A stretch of 64,000 nt of DNA from Hexactinellida sp. DTS-2022. Lineage: Eukaryota; Porifera; Hexactinellida. The DNA lies in assembly GCA_028753945.1 (NCBI GenBank), contig JAPNXP010000008.1:3348001-3412000 (forward strand), given 5' to 3'. Each line of letters starts with the position of its first letter. Position 1 is the first letter of the stretch. Below, piece by piece: positions 43,410 through 54,404 of the stretch. The position numbers and the translations under genes were made by a program. The notes beneath the pieces are model-generated. The model had not been told where the DNA came from. It made no database searches and saw nothing but the letters and a program-made list of their open reading frames with translations.

Positions 43410-44400
43410 CCCTGGTGTAGCTGATAGACATCTGTTCTGCATACAAATGTTGTGGGAATTGAATTGATAGTTTTATTAAATCTGTCAATAGATTCGTATT
43501 GTCCATGTCCATCTTTATAGCAAATGAATTTCCTAATGGTGTATTATAACAATACATAATATAACTACTAATTCGCATTTACAAATTTATAATATGAATA
43601 GTCATTGTTGTTGTTGTTGTTGTTAAATAGGTAAAGAAATTATTGAATTTCGAAATGAATTTAGAGTCGATTGTTGTCGTTTTCTTGAGGACAAAACTAG
43701 ATGGACAAATTTCCGAAATAGTTTTGGGCGGTTAAATAGTTAAATATATATACTGAGCGGGAATTTTAGCATAGTCTACTTGAAAGTACTATGATATTGT
43801 TTGTTGTTGTTAAGTGGAAACAACTAATAATAGGACATATATTTTAATGAATAAATCAAGACCGCCTGATCGCGTAGCGCTGAGCGATTTTTCACATACC
43901 TGTATGTATTAAGATAGTAAAGATACGTATTAGATTGTTAGACTTATCGAATACAGAAGTGACAAACTGACAGTTTATTGAATTATTACAAATTAAACTT
44001 TCCTCCTAGTTCCCTGGAGATATAATCTCTTTTATCACTACAAGAGAAAGCTCTCCGGATCCCAGTACCAGTAATAACAATACAATATGGGCTTGCACCA
44101 TACTTATCAGGTGCTGAAGAATATGTTATTGGATTACCATCTACCCACTGTGTTGACTGAATATAGCTGTTATAATCCAATCCAATCCATACATTTCCTC
44201 CTGTATTACCAGAAGTTTGCCTTACAAGAGATGCTAACATATCATTATCATTCTCTGAGTTGATACTAGTTAGATATCCTCCTCTTGTTACACAGTCAGT
44301 AAATCAACTATTCTTGTAGAATGTATCACAATTTGTGACACAAATCAGTTAAAACAACTGTTATTTCGGAATGTATCACAATTTGTGAGGAAATCTAGAA
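43410..44400 (-). pseudogene. Broken receptor copy: lectin and Ig exon remnants
   Basis: A minus-strand lectin exon (about 44400-43986) shows the duplicated motif TCACAAATTGTGATACATTC at its start, a stop and frameshifts. It then reads MLASLVRQTSG, NVWIGLDYNSYIQSTQWVDG, YCIVITGTGIRRAFSCSDKR, ending YISRE where the sister genes have YICRK, so a lectin cysteine is lost. The Ig remnant at about 43540-43410 reads GNSFAIKMD, then loses frame and runs into unrelated sequence (CCAGGGTTCCCAACC). No signal peptide, membrane or cytoplasmic exon belongs to this copy. Confidence 0.8.
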
Positions 44401-44894
44401 ATAGAGACTTATTATTTAACCAATTGTTAATTGGCTGCTGATATTATGTACATAGAAATAAATTACCATTCCTTATTTATCCTTCTTTGACATTATTTAC
44501 TAGAATCCTATAAAATCCGCCTTAATTAATTAGTTGTTCATTTTAAAATGTTGTTGATTACCTTGTGTTTGCGGGATACAGCTATAGATACTAAGCATCT
44601 GCAAAACAATTATGAATTGAACAATTCTCAACAACAACATTTTTATGTTAAAACACTCCATCAATCTATTACATACCATTATTATTTTATTTATTATTTA
44701 TTACATATAAGATATAACTCAATTTGGGATTATATAAGTATATGACTTATTAATAACTTATTAATATACAGTTTACGTTCTACTGAATGTAAATGTACAT
44801 AATGAAAGGTACAAACAATTAAAGTTATCTACAGTTCAATAGACTAAACACTTGTTGGTGTTATGTAAGTCTTTGTTAATGTTCATTACAATTC
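44401..44894. other. Non-coding between receptor fragments
   Basis: AT-rich; the lower part (to about 44850) parallels the 3' flank of the plus-strand receptor gene after 51139. No separate gene. Confidence 0.4.
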
Positions 44895-45534
44895 CTAGGT
44901 AATTATACCCGGTGATGGATCTTCAATTCCATCCATTGAAGCCTCACCACTGTTTATGTAGTCAAATTCAGGTCTGTTTTCATAGTGGCTATTTTTGTTT
45001 GCGAGATTAATATCTTGGTTTCCAACACTCAACATTGTTGTGTAATCATCTGAATCGTGTGTCACGACTGCTGATGATTGATTAGTGACACCTGACAAAT
45101 TGAAATATTCATTAGTTGGAAGTATTTCAATTCTATTCAATTTGTTTGAATTCCTTTCTCTTATTTCAATTCCATGCTTAATGTCGGTTATATTTTCATA
45201 TCTAGGTCTTTCATCATTCTTGGGTATGCGTTGGAATTGAGGAACACGTTGCCTTCTCTTCCTTACGTATAAAAGTAATATTATGATGATGATACTAACA
45301 AGCCCCACTATTATCCCAATAAGGAATACTATTAAAGCTATAATTCCACCTAATATCGTATGATACTGTGGTAAGCTAAGATAACCAGCATAAATTTCCA
45401 TTTCTTTGGTTCCAAGTTCTGTTGTTGAGGATACTAGTATCCTCAACAACAGAACTTTACCTCTAGTACTAGAGGTAAAGTTGTCTGTATGTTCGTGATG
45501 TTAGTTGGAAGATCTGTAGTACTGTATTTTCTCC
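44895..45534 (-). pseudogene. Orphan receptor exon: membrane helix and tyrosine-motif tail
   Basis: Homologous to the last exon of the plus-strand receptor (acceptor ATATAG at 45535-45540). It encodes GGIIALIVFLIGIIVGLVSI (membrane), RKRRQR, then a tail with RYENI, EYFNL, DYTTM, HYENR and DYINS tyrosine sites, ending EDPSPGIIT. Its lectin and Ig exons are missing upstream. Near 45430-45475 a 35-nt inverted insertion shifts the frame and introduces a stop in the original phase. It is therefore a dead exon, but it preserves the intact C-terminal end lost from the plus-strand gene. Confidence 0.8.
45416..45482. repeat. Two abutting perfect palindromes from an inverted local duplication
   Basis: 45416-45455 is a perfect 40-nt palindrome (TTGTTGAGGATACTAG and complement). 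45453-45482 is a perfect 30-nt palindrome (AACTTTACCTCTAGT and complement). Compared with the sister gene (around 50596-50630), the region equals CTTTACCTCTAGTA + 35 extra nt + TCCTCAACAACAGAA. The extra nt are the reverse complement of both flanks. Confidence 0.9.
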
Positions 45535-45615
45535 CTATATGTTAAATCATGATATAGTATGTATTTATAATACGTAGATGTACAATATACTCTAGTTAAT
45601 AGAAATACCTGGGAA

Positions 45616-45780
45616 CAGTGGCGGTCCCAGGGGGGGGCATCCGGGGAAAATGCCCCGGGTTAAAATATTTAGCCCCGGATTCCAGCCCAATTGGTAGTAT
45701 AATTACATGGAGCATGCCCCGGATTTATACTAAAAGCTGCTCTTTTGCCCCGGGCTGGCCAGATCCTGCGACCGCCCCTG
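45616..45780. mobile_element. hAT-type MITE with perfect 8-bp TSD
   Basis: Flanked by CCTGGGAA at 45608-45615 and 45781-45788. Ends CAGTGGCGGTCCCAGG and CCTGCGACCGCCCCTG. Internal GCCCCGG repeats. Confidence 0.9.
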
Positions 45781-45788
45781 CCTGGGAA

Positions 45789-46499
45789 CCGTTGAATTTT
45801 GTCCGTAATATCCAGAAATTCATGCTAAGTACTAACAATACTGTTTTAGGCCTTCGCTAATTTTACCGTAAAACGAAGTTTACAGTCCCTATATTAAAGA
45901 AGTCCCTGATTGTGTAAAGTGGAAAGTTCATCGATTTTGTATATTGAATAAGTTAATTTTGTATCTAATTTAGATAGATTTATAATTTATACTAACAATC
46001 AGTTTTAATTCTTTGTCAGTTGTTTCTGTTGAATGATAAATAAAATACACTTGACCCTAGAGTAAATTTATAATGTGTATGTGCCTCTGTGGAAGTATTA
46101 GCAGAAGGTTTTCTTTAAAGTGAACATTTTGATCATATCACTGTACATTGCCATAATGTATCAGGTCATCATAGAGGAGTTAGGAAAAGCTATCATGCAG
46201 CTCAGCAATAAATTACCATTATGATGAGAATTCACACAGTTTAGATGTTACCAAACATGGAAATATGAATGAATTACATACACAATAAATTCTAAGGAAG
46301 TTAAGTCACCACTTGCATGGGACTAATCGATTCAGTGATGATATGTGGCAGGATATATTTATCACGATGAAAACTTAGGACAATACAATCAAAGGGAAAG
46401 TTTTAAACGGATATATTCAAATATTTCGAGATATCCACTTGTAATATAACGAAGAAAAGTTGCTTTTTTTAAAGCTAATAGAAAAGTTTAATTTAAGTC
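45789..46499. other. Non-coding; nothing recognised
   Basis: AT-rich without supported features. Confidence 0.35.
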
Positions 46500-47163
46500 T
46501 AAGTTGACACTGCATTTACATGCAACAAGATCTGTTGTTGGAAAGCTAGATCGTGATAAAAAGAATTTTTTGCACTATGCTCTAACATTACAACACCCTC
46601 AAACGAAAATATTCCACTAGCTAAGATGCTAGCTAGCGAACAAACAAATGTTGAGATTACGCATTTATTAAACAGATGGTGTTACGATGTAATAAGGATA
46701 TTGAACCGGGATATTTACCCTTCTGAAGTCGAATTAGAATTGAGATGGACAATGTTACATTGTTTCTGCAAAAAATTTAATAAACAAAACCTAGAAGACT
46801 ATCATAATTCTTGTTGCAAATACATAACATACCACTCAATCCCGAGCTCTCTGGAATAAAAGTAATAAACTAGAACATGCCATGAAATCAAGAAATCTAC
46901 GAAATGAATAAATTGTTTATAATGCAAGACTAGTACATGAAGTACAAACTTTGATGCATGATGATTTTGAACAAGATTTCATTGCTCTATGCATGGTTTC
47001 TTTTGCAAAAAGCATATACCCAGAGATTCGGCAATATCTTCATAAAATTGAGAAAGAGATCAAATTCAAACGAACAAGAGGTTGATAATGACTATGAATA
47101 TGTTGCTGAATTGGATGAAGAACTTATTAATAATATTGGGGATAGCAATAGTTATGAGTAAAT
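46500..47163 (+). other. Possible decayed ORF, unrecognised
   Basis: Frames at 46626-46859 and 46958-47161 give protein-like text (LLNRWCYDVIRILNRDIYPS; VDNDYEYVAELDEELINNIG, an acidic C-terminus). They are separated by stops, and a similar-looking frame precedes 46626. This looks like a dead gene, probably a transposon, but I recognise no family. Confidence 0.3.
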
Positions 47164-47177
47164 CTTCGTTAGGAATA

Positions 47178-47361
47178 CAGTAGAACCCGGTTAGTACGTA
47201 CCCCTCGGGAGAGAAAAATTAGTACGTTTTATCCAAGTGTACGTATTAACCGAGTTGACACTACATAGAGATACACATAAATCGACAAAATTTGTTTATA
47301 CAAGTTAGTACGTACTAAGCGGAAGTACGTACAAACCAGGTACGTACTAACCGAGTTTTAC
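47178..47361. mobile_element. Tigger-like MITE with GTACGTACT repeats
   Basis: Ends CAGTAGAACCCGGTTAGTAC and GTACTAACCGAGTTTTACT with TA at each edge. Internal AGTACGTA repeats. Confidence 0.75.
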
Positions 47362-47728
47362 TATATATATTTAACAATGGTTAATTAAATGCCAGAAAGA
47401 ATAGATGAATTAGAAATAATGAATAAAACAAGCACTCTTGAGGATAATGACAATTATTTCTACCACGACTACCAACACTTTAGGAACACACTGCATGCCG
47501 AAATGTACTCTATGGACAATTTAATTTAGGTCCAGTTATGATACCAAATGGAAGTGATGTTAGGTACAGCAATGCTGTTGCAGAAAAGTGGATGAGAATC
47601 ATGAAAATCACTATTTTTCAAAGTCAAACTAAATAGAAATGTGTCTCAAAAGGTAGTCACCATTAGTGTGTTGGAAGTTCCTTTTAACCCACTTCATTTC
47701 AGAGATATTTAGATTCAGTATGAATATA

Positions 47729-47828
47729 CAGTCAACATCCGGTAACTCGAATGCCCGTTAACTCGAACATTCGTTATCTCGAACGGATTTTTCATTCCCT
47801 GAGGGTTCGAGTTACCGGATGTTGACTG
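47729..47828. mobile_element. 100-bp Tigger-like MITE, perfect ends
   Basis: CAGTCAACATCCGGTAACTC and its exact complement GAGTTACCGGATGTTGACTG, bounded by TA dinucleotides. Internal GTTAACTCGAA/GTTATCTCGAA repeats. Confidence 0.9.
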
Positions 47829-48132
47829 TAGTTGAATATGAGTCAGCATTTTTTCAATGCATGTTGGGTATTCCTCAAACGCCAACGAACACATTCGAAA
47901 TATCGAATTCGCAAAATTAAAAATAATTTTTTTTGACGATGTCATCATCACTTCCAGGTATTAAGATTATGGTGTTACGTGGCATAAGGTTCAATTTGTA
48001 AATTGGAAGTTTGTTTCTATCATGCACCATCTCTGAGATAATTCACACTTATTTATTAAGGATACAGTGTACATTATTCTATTATTAATTGTTTGATTAA
48101 TTTCTTCTATAGACTCATTACTACGCAATACC

Positions 48133-48496
48133 TTATTATAGGAAATTAACGTGAAGGAAGTTAACTCGAATTGGACCTTAACATTTTCAAATACATGAAA
48201 TTAACGCGAATAAATTTTAGAAAAAATTCAGGATTATTAATCTCCTGATTAAATACTATTTATTGTGCCCAAATAGGCTCCCAATCTATTTGATAGACAT
48301 GGTATATCCTTTCAAACTAGTTGCACATCTGAAAATATGTAGCTCGGAAGTTTGTCCATCCATTGTATAATTTTGCTAAATAGCAGGAAATTAAGGTCAT
48401 GTAAATTAACGCTCCATTAAATTATCGCGAAGGAAATTAACGCGATTTGGAGAAATTCGCGTTAATTTCATGGCGCGTTAATTTCCTATAATAATG
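48133..48496. mobile_element. MITE of AATTAACGCGA repeats
   Basis: Starts TTATAGGAAATTAACG and ends CGCGTTAATTTCCTATAATA. Internal AAATTAACGCGAA units. An inverted copy at 52556-52850 plus 53893-53916 shares AGCTCGGAAGTTTGTCCA-type interior text. Confidence 0.8.
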
Positions 48497-48519
48497 TACT
48501 CAATAAATATAGTTTAAAT

Positions 48520-49107
48520 CTGTTTGGTACCACAACAAAAATAATAATAACTCATTCCAACAAACCATTCTAGTTGACAAGTTGAGAATTATTTGTAATA
48601 GTTCAGGTTGTAATTCAATAATTAATCACATCAATGTTTGAGGTCTGATAATTAATGATTAGTATACCACAGTTTAATCTATAGGTAACTTTTCCTGTTT
48701 TATTAATTTAACCCTCGTCTGGCTAGGAATGTAAAATTGAAACTGAAAGTTAATTGAATTTCAATTGAAAGTGAAAGTGAAAGTGGGGTTTTTCTATTTA
48801 TACCTTTTACCCCAAGCCAGCCGAGGGTTAAGGTTATATTATGTAATGTACTTTACTGTATATATCATTAGAGATTTTATGACCAAATATGGGTCGAATG
48901 TTCTCAATAACCACCTTTCAAACAACGTTTAAGTAAAGTTTATAACTCATATATTCCATAATTAATAAATGTATTAGTTGTATGTAGAATAACGAACTTG
49001 ACAAGTAAATTGATATTGTAGTCATAATACAAACCGTCCTATTGTGCCTGTAGTATAAATATTTGGTGTACTGTAAGCTTTAGAAGGAAATTTGAGTTAA
49101 ACTCAAA
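48520..49107 (+). promoter_or_regulatory. Upstream region of the plus-strand receptor (inverted duplicate)
   Basis: Mirror of 42179-42680 apart from the piggyBac MITE. The last part, AGTATAAATATTTGGTGTAC near 49050-49072, includes a TATAAAT box about 45-50 bp before the start codon; the phosphatase gene has GTATAAATATTGGTGTACA at the equivalent place. A conserved TATA-type core promoter is likely. Confidence 0.55.
48712..48827. mobile_element. piggyBac-type MITE with TTAA target sites
   Basis: Ends CCCTCGTCTGGCT and AGCCAGCCGAGGG, flanked by TTAA (48708-48711, 48828-48831). The inverted-duplicate region at about 42450-42480 reads CCTGTTTTATTAAGGTTAT without the insert, an empty site that supports precise insertion at TTAA. 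Confidence 0.85.
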
Positions 49108-51076
49108 ATGTCACTAAAGTTTATCAAATATATATTCGTTTGGGAATTTGTTTGTATGTTGCCATGTATTACAGGTCAAGGTAAGTAATTAAATATTGCT
49201 CTAAATATTTATGCAATTATCTTTTGTAAATCAGTTATTTTGCAATTTATTGTAATATGTTGTCTGACCAATTTTAGCTCATAATTTCATTAATATATAC
49301 TATAATACTAGTAATACGTATTATCTACAGTACAGATTTTATATTCGCTATACTCTTTGCAGATTTCCTGACAAACTGTGATACATTCTACAATAACAGT
49401 TGTTTTAATTACATAAGGGTGGCTTACAAAGAATGGTCAGATGCTAATACTGATTGTGTAACAAGAGGAGGATATCTAACTAGTATCAACTCAGAGAATG
49501 AGAATGATATGTTAGGAGAACTTGTAACGCAAACTTCTGGTTATACAGCATCAAATGCATGGATTGGATTGGATTATAACAGCTATATGCAGTCAGCACA
49601 GTGGGTAGATGGTAATCCAATAACATATTCTTCAACACCTGATAAGTCTGGTACAAGCCCACGCCCATTATGTATTGTTATTACTGGTGCTGGGACCTGG
49701 AGAGCTTTCTCTTGTAGTGATCAAAGAGAATATATTTGTAGGAAACCAGGAGGTAAGTTTGATTTATATAAATTAAGCCTGATGAACAGCTAGTTTGTCA
49801 CTATTCACTAAAAATATACACTTACTGTTACTGGTATATATCCCTACGTATATTCATTCTTGTTATTTAAAACAGTCAACTAATACTTCGTATGTTTAGT
49901 AATGTTGTAATAATCCGGTAGGGAGTTTATTTGCTATAAAGATGGACAGTGGACAATACGAATCTATTGACGGATTTAATAAAACTATTAATTCAATTCC
50001 CACAACACTTGTATGCAGAACAGATACCTATCAGACTACACAAGTAACATGGGAATACAAACCTACACAGAATGAACAATGGATAGATGTACAAGGCAGT
50101 TGGGATGTAATTACTGGGATCAGTGAGTTAAACATATCAAACTATGGTTACTACAGACGTCATGTTAAGAGTGGAGGAAGCGACCTAACATACACAGCGA
50201 CTGCTATAGACCCAACAATAGCAACAGGTAAGAACAAAGCCCAATAATGTTTTATTTGTAATACAGTAAACTCTCGTAATACGAACACGGATATGGCGAA
50301 TATCGGTTAAAGTAATGGTTCCTTGGTATTTCAATTAACTAGAGTATATTGTACATCTACGTATGTATTATAAATACACTATAACCTCCCTTTCCGGGAT
50401 CTTTCGTCCGGAGAGTGTCCGTAACTGGGAAATTTTGGCTTTACACCAATAAGGGTGCCCGATTGAAGGAGGTGCCCGTATCTGAGAGGCCCGGATCTCG
50501 GAGGTTTGAGTGTACTATATAATGATTTAACATATAGGGAGCAAATACAGCACTACAGATCTTCCAACTAACATCACGAACATACAGACAACTTTACCTC
50601 TAGTATCCTCAACAACAGAATTTGGAACCAAAGAAATTGAAATTTATGCTGGTTATCTTAGCTTACCACAGTATCATACGATATTAGGGGGAATTATAGC
50701 TTTAATAGTATTCCTTATTGGGATTATAGTGGGGCTTGTTAGTATAATCATAATATTACTTTTATACGTAATGAAGAGAAGGCAACGTGTTCCTCAATTC
50801 CAACGTATACCCAAGAATGATGAAAGACCTAGATATGAAAATATAACCGACATTAAGAATGGAATTGAAATAAGAGAAAGGAGTTCAAACAAATTGAATA
50901 GAATTGAAATACTTCCAACTAATGAATATTTCAATTTGTCAGGTGTCACTAATCAACCATCAGCAGTCGTGACACACGATTCAGATGATTACACAACAAT
51001 GTTGAGTGTTGGAAACCAAGATATTGATCTCGCAAACAAAAATAGCCACTATGAAAACAGACCTGAATTTGACTAG
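49108..51076 (+). CDS. C-type lectin/Ig receptor with tyrosine-motif tail
   Basis: Exons 49108-49180, 49363-49752, 49922-50227 and 50538-51076 join in consistent phase 1 and sum to 436 codons. Order: signal peptide (MSLKFIKYIFVWEFVCMLPC), lectin domain (NCDTFYNNSCFNY, WIGLDYNSY, CIVITGAGTWRAFSC), Ig domain (LVCRTD, VTWEYKP), stalk, membrane helix (IIALIVFLIGIIVGLV), basic KRRQR, then a tail with RYENI, EYFNL, DYTTM and HYENR. YxN motifs suit Grb2-type SH2 domains and YTTM suits PI3-kinase p85 (known motif preferences; binding here is inferred). Oddities: the second Ig cysteine is arginine (YYRRHVK versus YYRCHVK in the phosphatase gene). A TAG at 51074-51076 also removes the last ~22 residues, including the YINS site kept in the orphan exon. 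Expressed but decaying, or functionally diverged. Confidence 0.85.
50377..50512. mobile_element. MITE with CACT...ACCTCC ends in intron 3 of the receptor
   Basis: Ends CACTATAACCTCCC and GGAGGTTTGAGTG with TA on both sides. Interior CCAATAAGGGTGCCCGATTG recurs around 42030 and related ends at 56017-56124. Confidence 0.75.
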
Positions 51077-51433
51077 ATAAACAGTGGTGAGGCTTCAATG
51101 GATGGAATTGAAGGTCCATCACCGGGTATAATCACCTAGGATTTGTAATGAACATGCAGTGCATAATCTATTGAACTGTAGATGACTTTAATTGTTTGTA
51201 TTTGTAATTACTATATACATTTACATTACATAAGACATAATAAGTTATATAATTATATGATAATCCCTAAATTTAGTTGTATGTGATAATAGTATATAAT
51301 AGATTGATGGAGTATTTTACATAAAAAATATCACAGACTGGATGGGAGTGTGCTTCTTCTGGTTGCACATGCCGCAAATGTTTGATTTAAATAGAGTGTA
51401 AATATTCAAATTACATTTCATCTGAATTTAATA

Positions 51434-51985
51434 TACACTCCCTGGCCAAAAGTATTTGAACAACAGGAATTGTAATGCAAACTTAATAATATTCTAACTG
51501 AGTAAAAAAGGCTACCCTGAAATAACTTAAAATATTGCTATATTCATTAATTTTAAACCATTGTGATTTTAGGTTATTTTCAGCCAATATCCATTAAGTG
51601 GATTAGTGTCTCTATCACATGCCACTTGGGCACAAGTGGCATAAATGGGAATGTGTCTGTATCTCAGTAGAAAATAATCTTAACGATTAGAAATATTCCA
51701 CCTGGAGTAACTGGCCCCCGTATTATTCAAATCTGAATTCAGAATTTTCTATTCTAATTGCCTCATAAGTATCCGAAATTAAATATTTAATTAGCTCATT
51801 ATACATATAGTTAATGAGCTTATCGCCTCTATAAATTTCAAATGAAAAAAATGCTATCTTATCATACTGAGCATATCGTTTTATATAAATATCCAAGTAG
51901 AAGCATCTACAAAGTATTATTGATGCTAAAAAGCGTTACTATTTGTATATTAATATTTGTTGTTCAAATAGTTTTGGCCTTGAAG
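51434..51985. mobile_element. Tc1-like non-autonomous element
   Basis: Ends CTGGCCAAAAGTATTTGAAC and GTTCAAATAGTTTTGGCC. Interior GGCATAAATGGGAATGTGTC matches the element at 36416-36960 reverse-complemented. Confidence 0.7.
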
Positions 51986-52188
51986 GTATTTTGATTAATG
52001 TTCGAATTGTGAAGTATTCGAAGTAAGTCTAATTATTACAAATAGAAGTACGTATTTAAGTTAAAAATTTGAATAATATAATTTACATAATCATTATCAA
52101 CTGTTAAATGTTCCAAGTGTTTCCATTGCACTTTGTATCAAACACATATTCACTTACAAACAACTAGCATCATCATGATAGTAATTAT

Positions 52189-52440
52189 TTGCATAGGCGT
52201 CGTAAAACACTCGGGCACCCGGACATGTCCGGGCAGCCCAGAGGAGCTACCCGGAGCTACCCGGTCTTTACCCGGAATCCGAGTAAACTCCGCGTAATAG
52301 TCATACCTGCAAACCTATTTGAGTCATATCCCTGTATGGGGCTCCAATATTCCCCTACACACTGTTGGAAAAAATCTCTGGGCACCCAAAATTTTTTCTC
52401 GCACGCTACGCTCGCTCGTCTGGAAAATCTCTAGACGCTT
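52189..52440. repeat. Dispersed element, copy opposite to 4795-4985
   Basis: CACCCGGACATGTCCGGGCA, CAGAGGAGCTACCCGGAGCT, CATACCTGCAAACCTATTTG, CACGCTACGCTCGCTCGTCT appear in the order expected for an inverted copy. Confidence 0.65.
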
Positions 52441-52555
52441 ATACTAAGAGGAATTACACCAGGTCAGGACATTTCATTCATGTTGTCACTTGTAAATGCA
52501 GATAGCATGCAAGAAATACAATAATGCTATTTATATTTATTAGTTATTAAGGTTG

Positions 52556-53916
52556 ACAATTTCATGGAGCGTTAATTTCCTGCTATTTAGCAAAATTATA
52601 CAATGGTGGACAAACTTCCGAGCTACATATTTTCAGATGTGCAACTAGGTTGAAAGGATATACCATGTCTATCAAGTAGATTTGAAGCCTATTTGGGCAC
52701 AGTAAATAGTATTTAATCAGGAGATTAATAATCCTAAATTTTTCTAAAATTTATTCGCGTTAATTTCATGTATTTGAAAATGTTCAGCTCCAATTCGCTT
52801 TAATTTCATGGAGCGTTAATTTCCTTCGCGTTAATTTCATGGCGCGTTAACAGGTTTGCCAACCCTCCCGCTTTTTAGCCTTTATATCTCCCATCCTCCC
52901 GACCTCCCGCCAAACTTTTCAAACTCCCGTTTTTTTGGAAATTGTTCCTATATTAGGATTTTATGATATACAAGTAAATAACTGGATTTTTTTGCAAAAA
53001 TTAGTCTAGATACGAGTACCAACTTTTGTTCTACTCATATACTTGTAAGTTAGTTAAGATTCTTTAGCCGCCTTATTATTACACTGTGCTATTTTGTTTT
53101 AATTCGAATTTGGAAGAAATTCTTAAAAGTATCCCGGGTGGCTTACATCCTCCAGAAAGTTGTTATACCAGATATGATGCTGAATTTTTTCTCGTTTAGT
53201 TTATATGTCAATCAGTGCAACCAAGGGTGGAATAAGCTTTGCAACACATTTACAAATTTGATGGCCTAATCGTCATGAAATCCCTCGAAATCTCTAGAAA
53301 AATGTCCATAAATGACGACAACTTTTGAAGATATTTAAATCTGCTACATCTACGTATATCTAATTAAAAAAACTTGCTTTGTAAAAAAATTATAATTCAA
53401 TAATCTAGCTATTTCGTTTTGTTATATTATTGCATACATTGGGTGAATACGAGATACGCGAGAAGAAATTTGATAGATAGAAATTGAAAAATAAGAGTTT
53501 GCTAATTGTATAAATTTAAACGTAATAATTAATGAGAATGCTTATATATATAGAGCTGAGCTTTAGTAGAATTCAGATTTTTCCCATACTAAAACCCCAG
53601 GCTTTCTTAAACTTTCTAAAGGTCAATTTAAAACCCTGGGGAAAACTGACCTTTCTTAGTGCCTGAATACATATACGTACTGAAAAAACTGAACTCTACT
53701 AGAGCTGAGCTCTATATAAGTTATTTGAAAATCAATCATATTATATCGTTCTATTCATGATAGATTCAAAGAAATAGTATATATTTTGAGTCTCCCGCTT
53801 TTCATCTTCGACCTCCCGCTTTTTTGTTTTAAAACTCGCGCCAAAAAATGGCAAACCTCCCTCTTTTTGGTTTTCAGAGGTTGGCATCCCTGGCGTTAAT
53901 TTCCTATAATAAGGTA
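52556..53916. mobile_element. MITE of GCGTTAATTTC repeats, split by a hAT element
   Basis: The left part 52556-52850 and right part 53893-53916 (GCGTTAATTTCCTATAATA) together correspond to the inverted copy at 48133-48496. Confidence 0.75.
52851..53892. mobile_element. 1.04 kb hAT-type non-autonomous element
   Basis: Ends CAGGTTTGCCAACCCTCCCG and GGTTGGCATCCCTG (CAGGGATGCCAACC in complement), a common hAT terminus, flanked by GCGTTAA at 52844-52850 and 53893-53899. Interior repeats of CTCCCGCTTTT near both ends. An inner inverted repeat (GAGCTGAGCTTTAGTAGA ... TCTACTAGAGCTGAGCTC, 53550-53715) may be another nested element. No transposase is visible. Confidence 0.8.
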
Positions 53917-54404
53917 TGTAGATACTGAACCCTAGATTGTAAAATTACATGAAAAATTACCTATTTGCAAAGTCATCATGGGGTAAGTTAGTGTCAGATC
54001 GGTTTGAAAATTGCATAAACGAATATAACATTGTAAACTATCTCCCTGTGAAAGGAATACCTCATATATGAATTCGCGGAATTCGCTGCCAATTTCACAC
54101 TCGTGATGGCATTACAGGACATAAGTGACAGCGGCTCATCAGGGAGGGTATGGTGCTCCAAGATTGCTAATAAGTCGCTATTTTCTAATAACCAAAACAG
54201 AAACTTTTCTATCTCAGATAAATTTTCTGGTTACCGAGTCTATTATACTATCGTCATTCACGCTATTGCAGCAGTGGATATGGTCATTCATACTCAACCT
54301 TTACCTCCTTCCTAATTACGGATATACTATGAAAATAATACGTTCTTTTTGAGTTAATATTTCCTCTATTATTACTTTCTAACGTCCAAAATTTGAGCAT
54401 AATT
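53917..54404 (+). promoter_or_regulatory. Upstream region of cyclophilin
   Basis: Contains no recognisable repeat. Short open frames at 54103-54352 resemble nothing known and may be 5' untranslated sequence. Confidence 0.3.
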
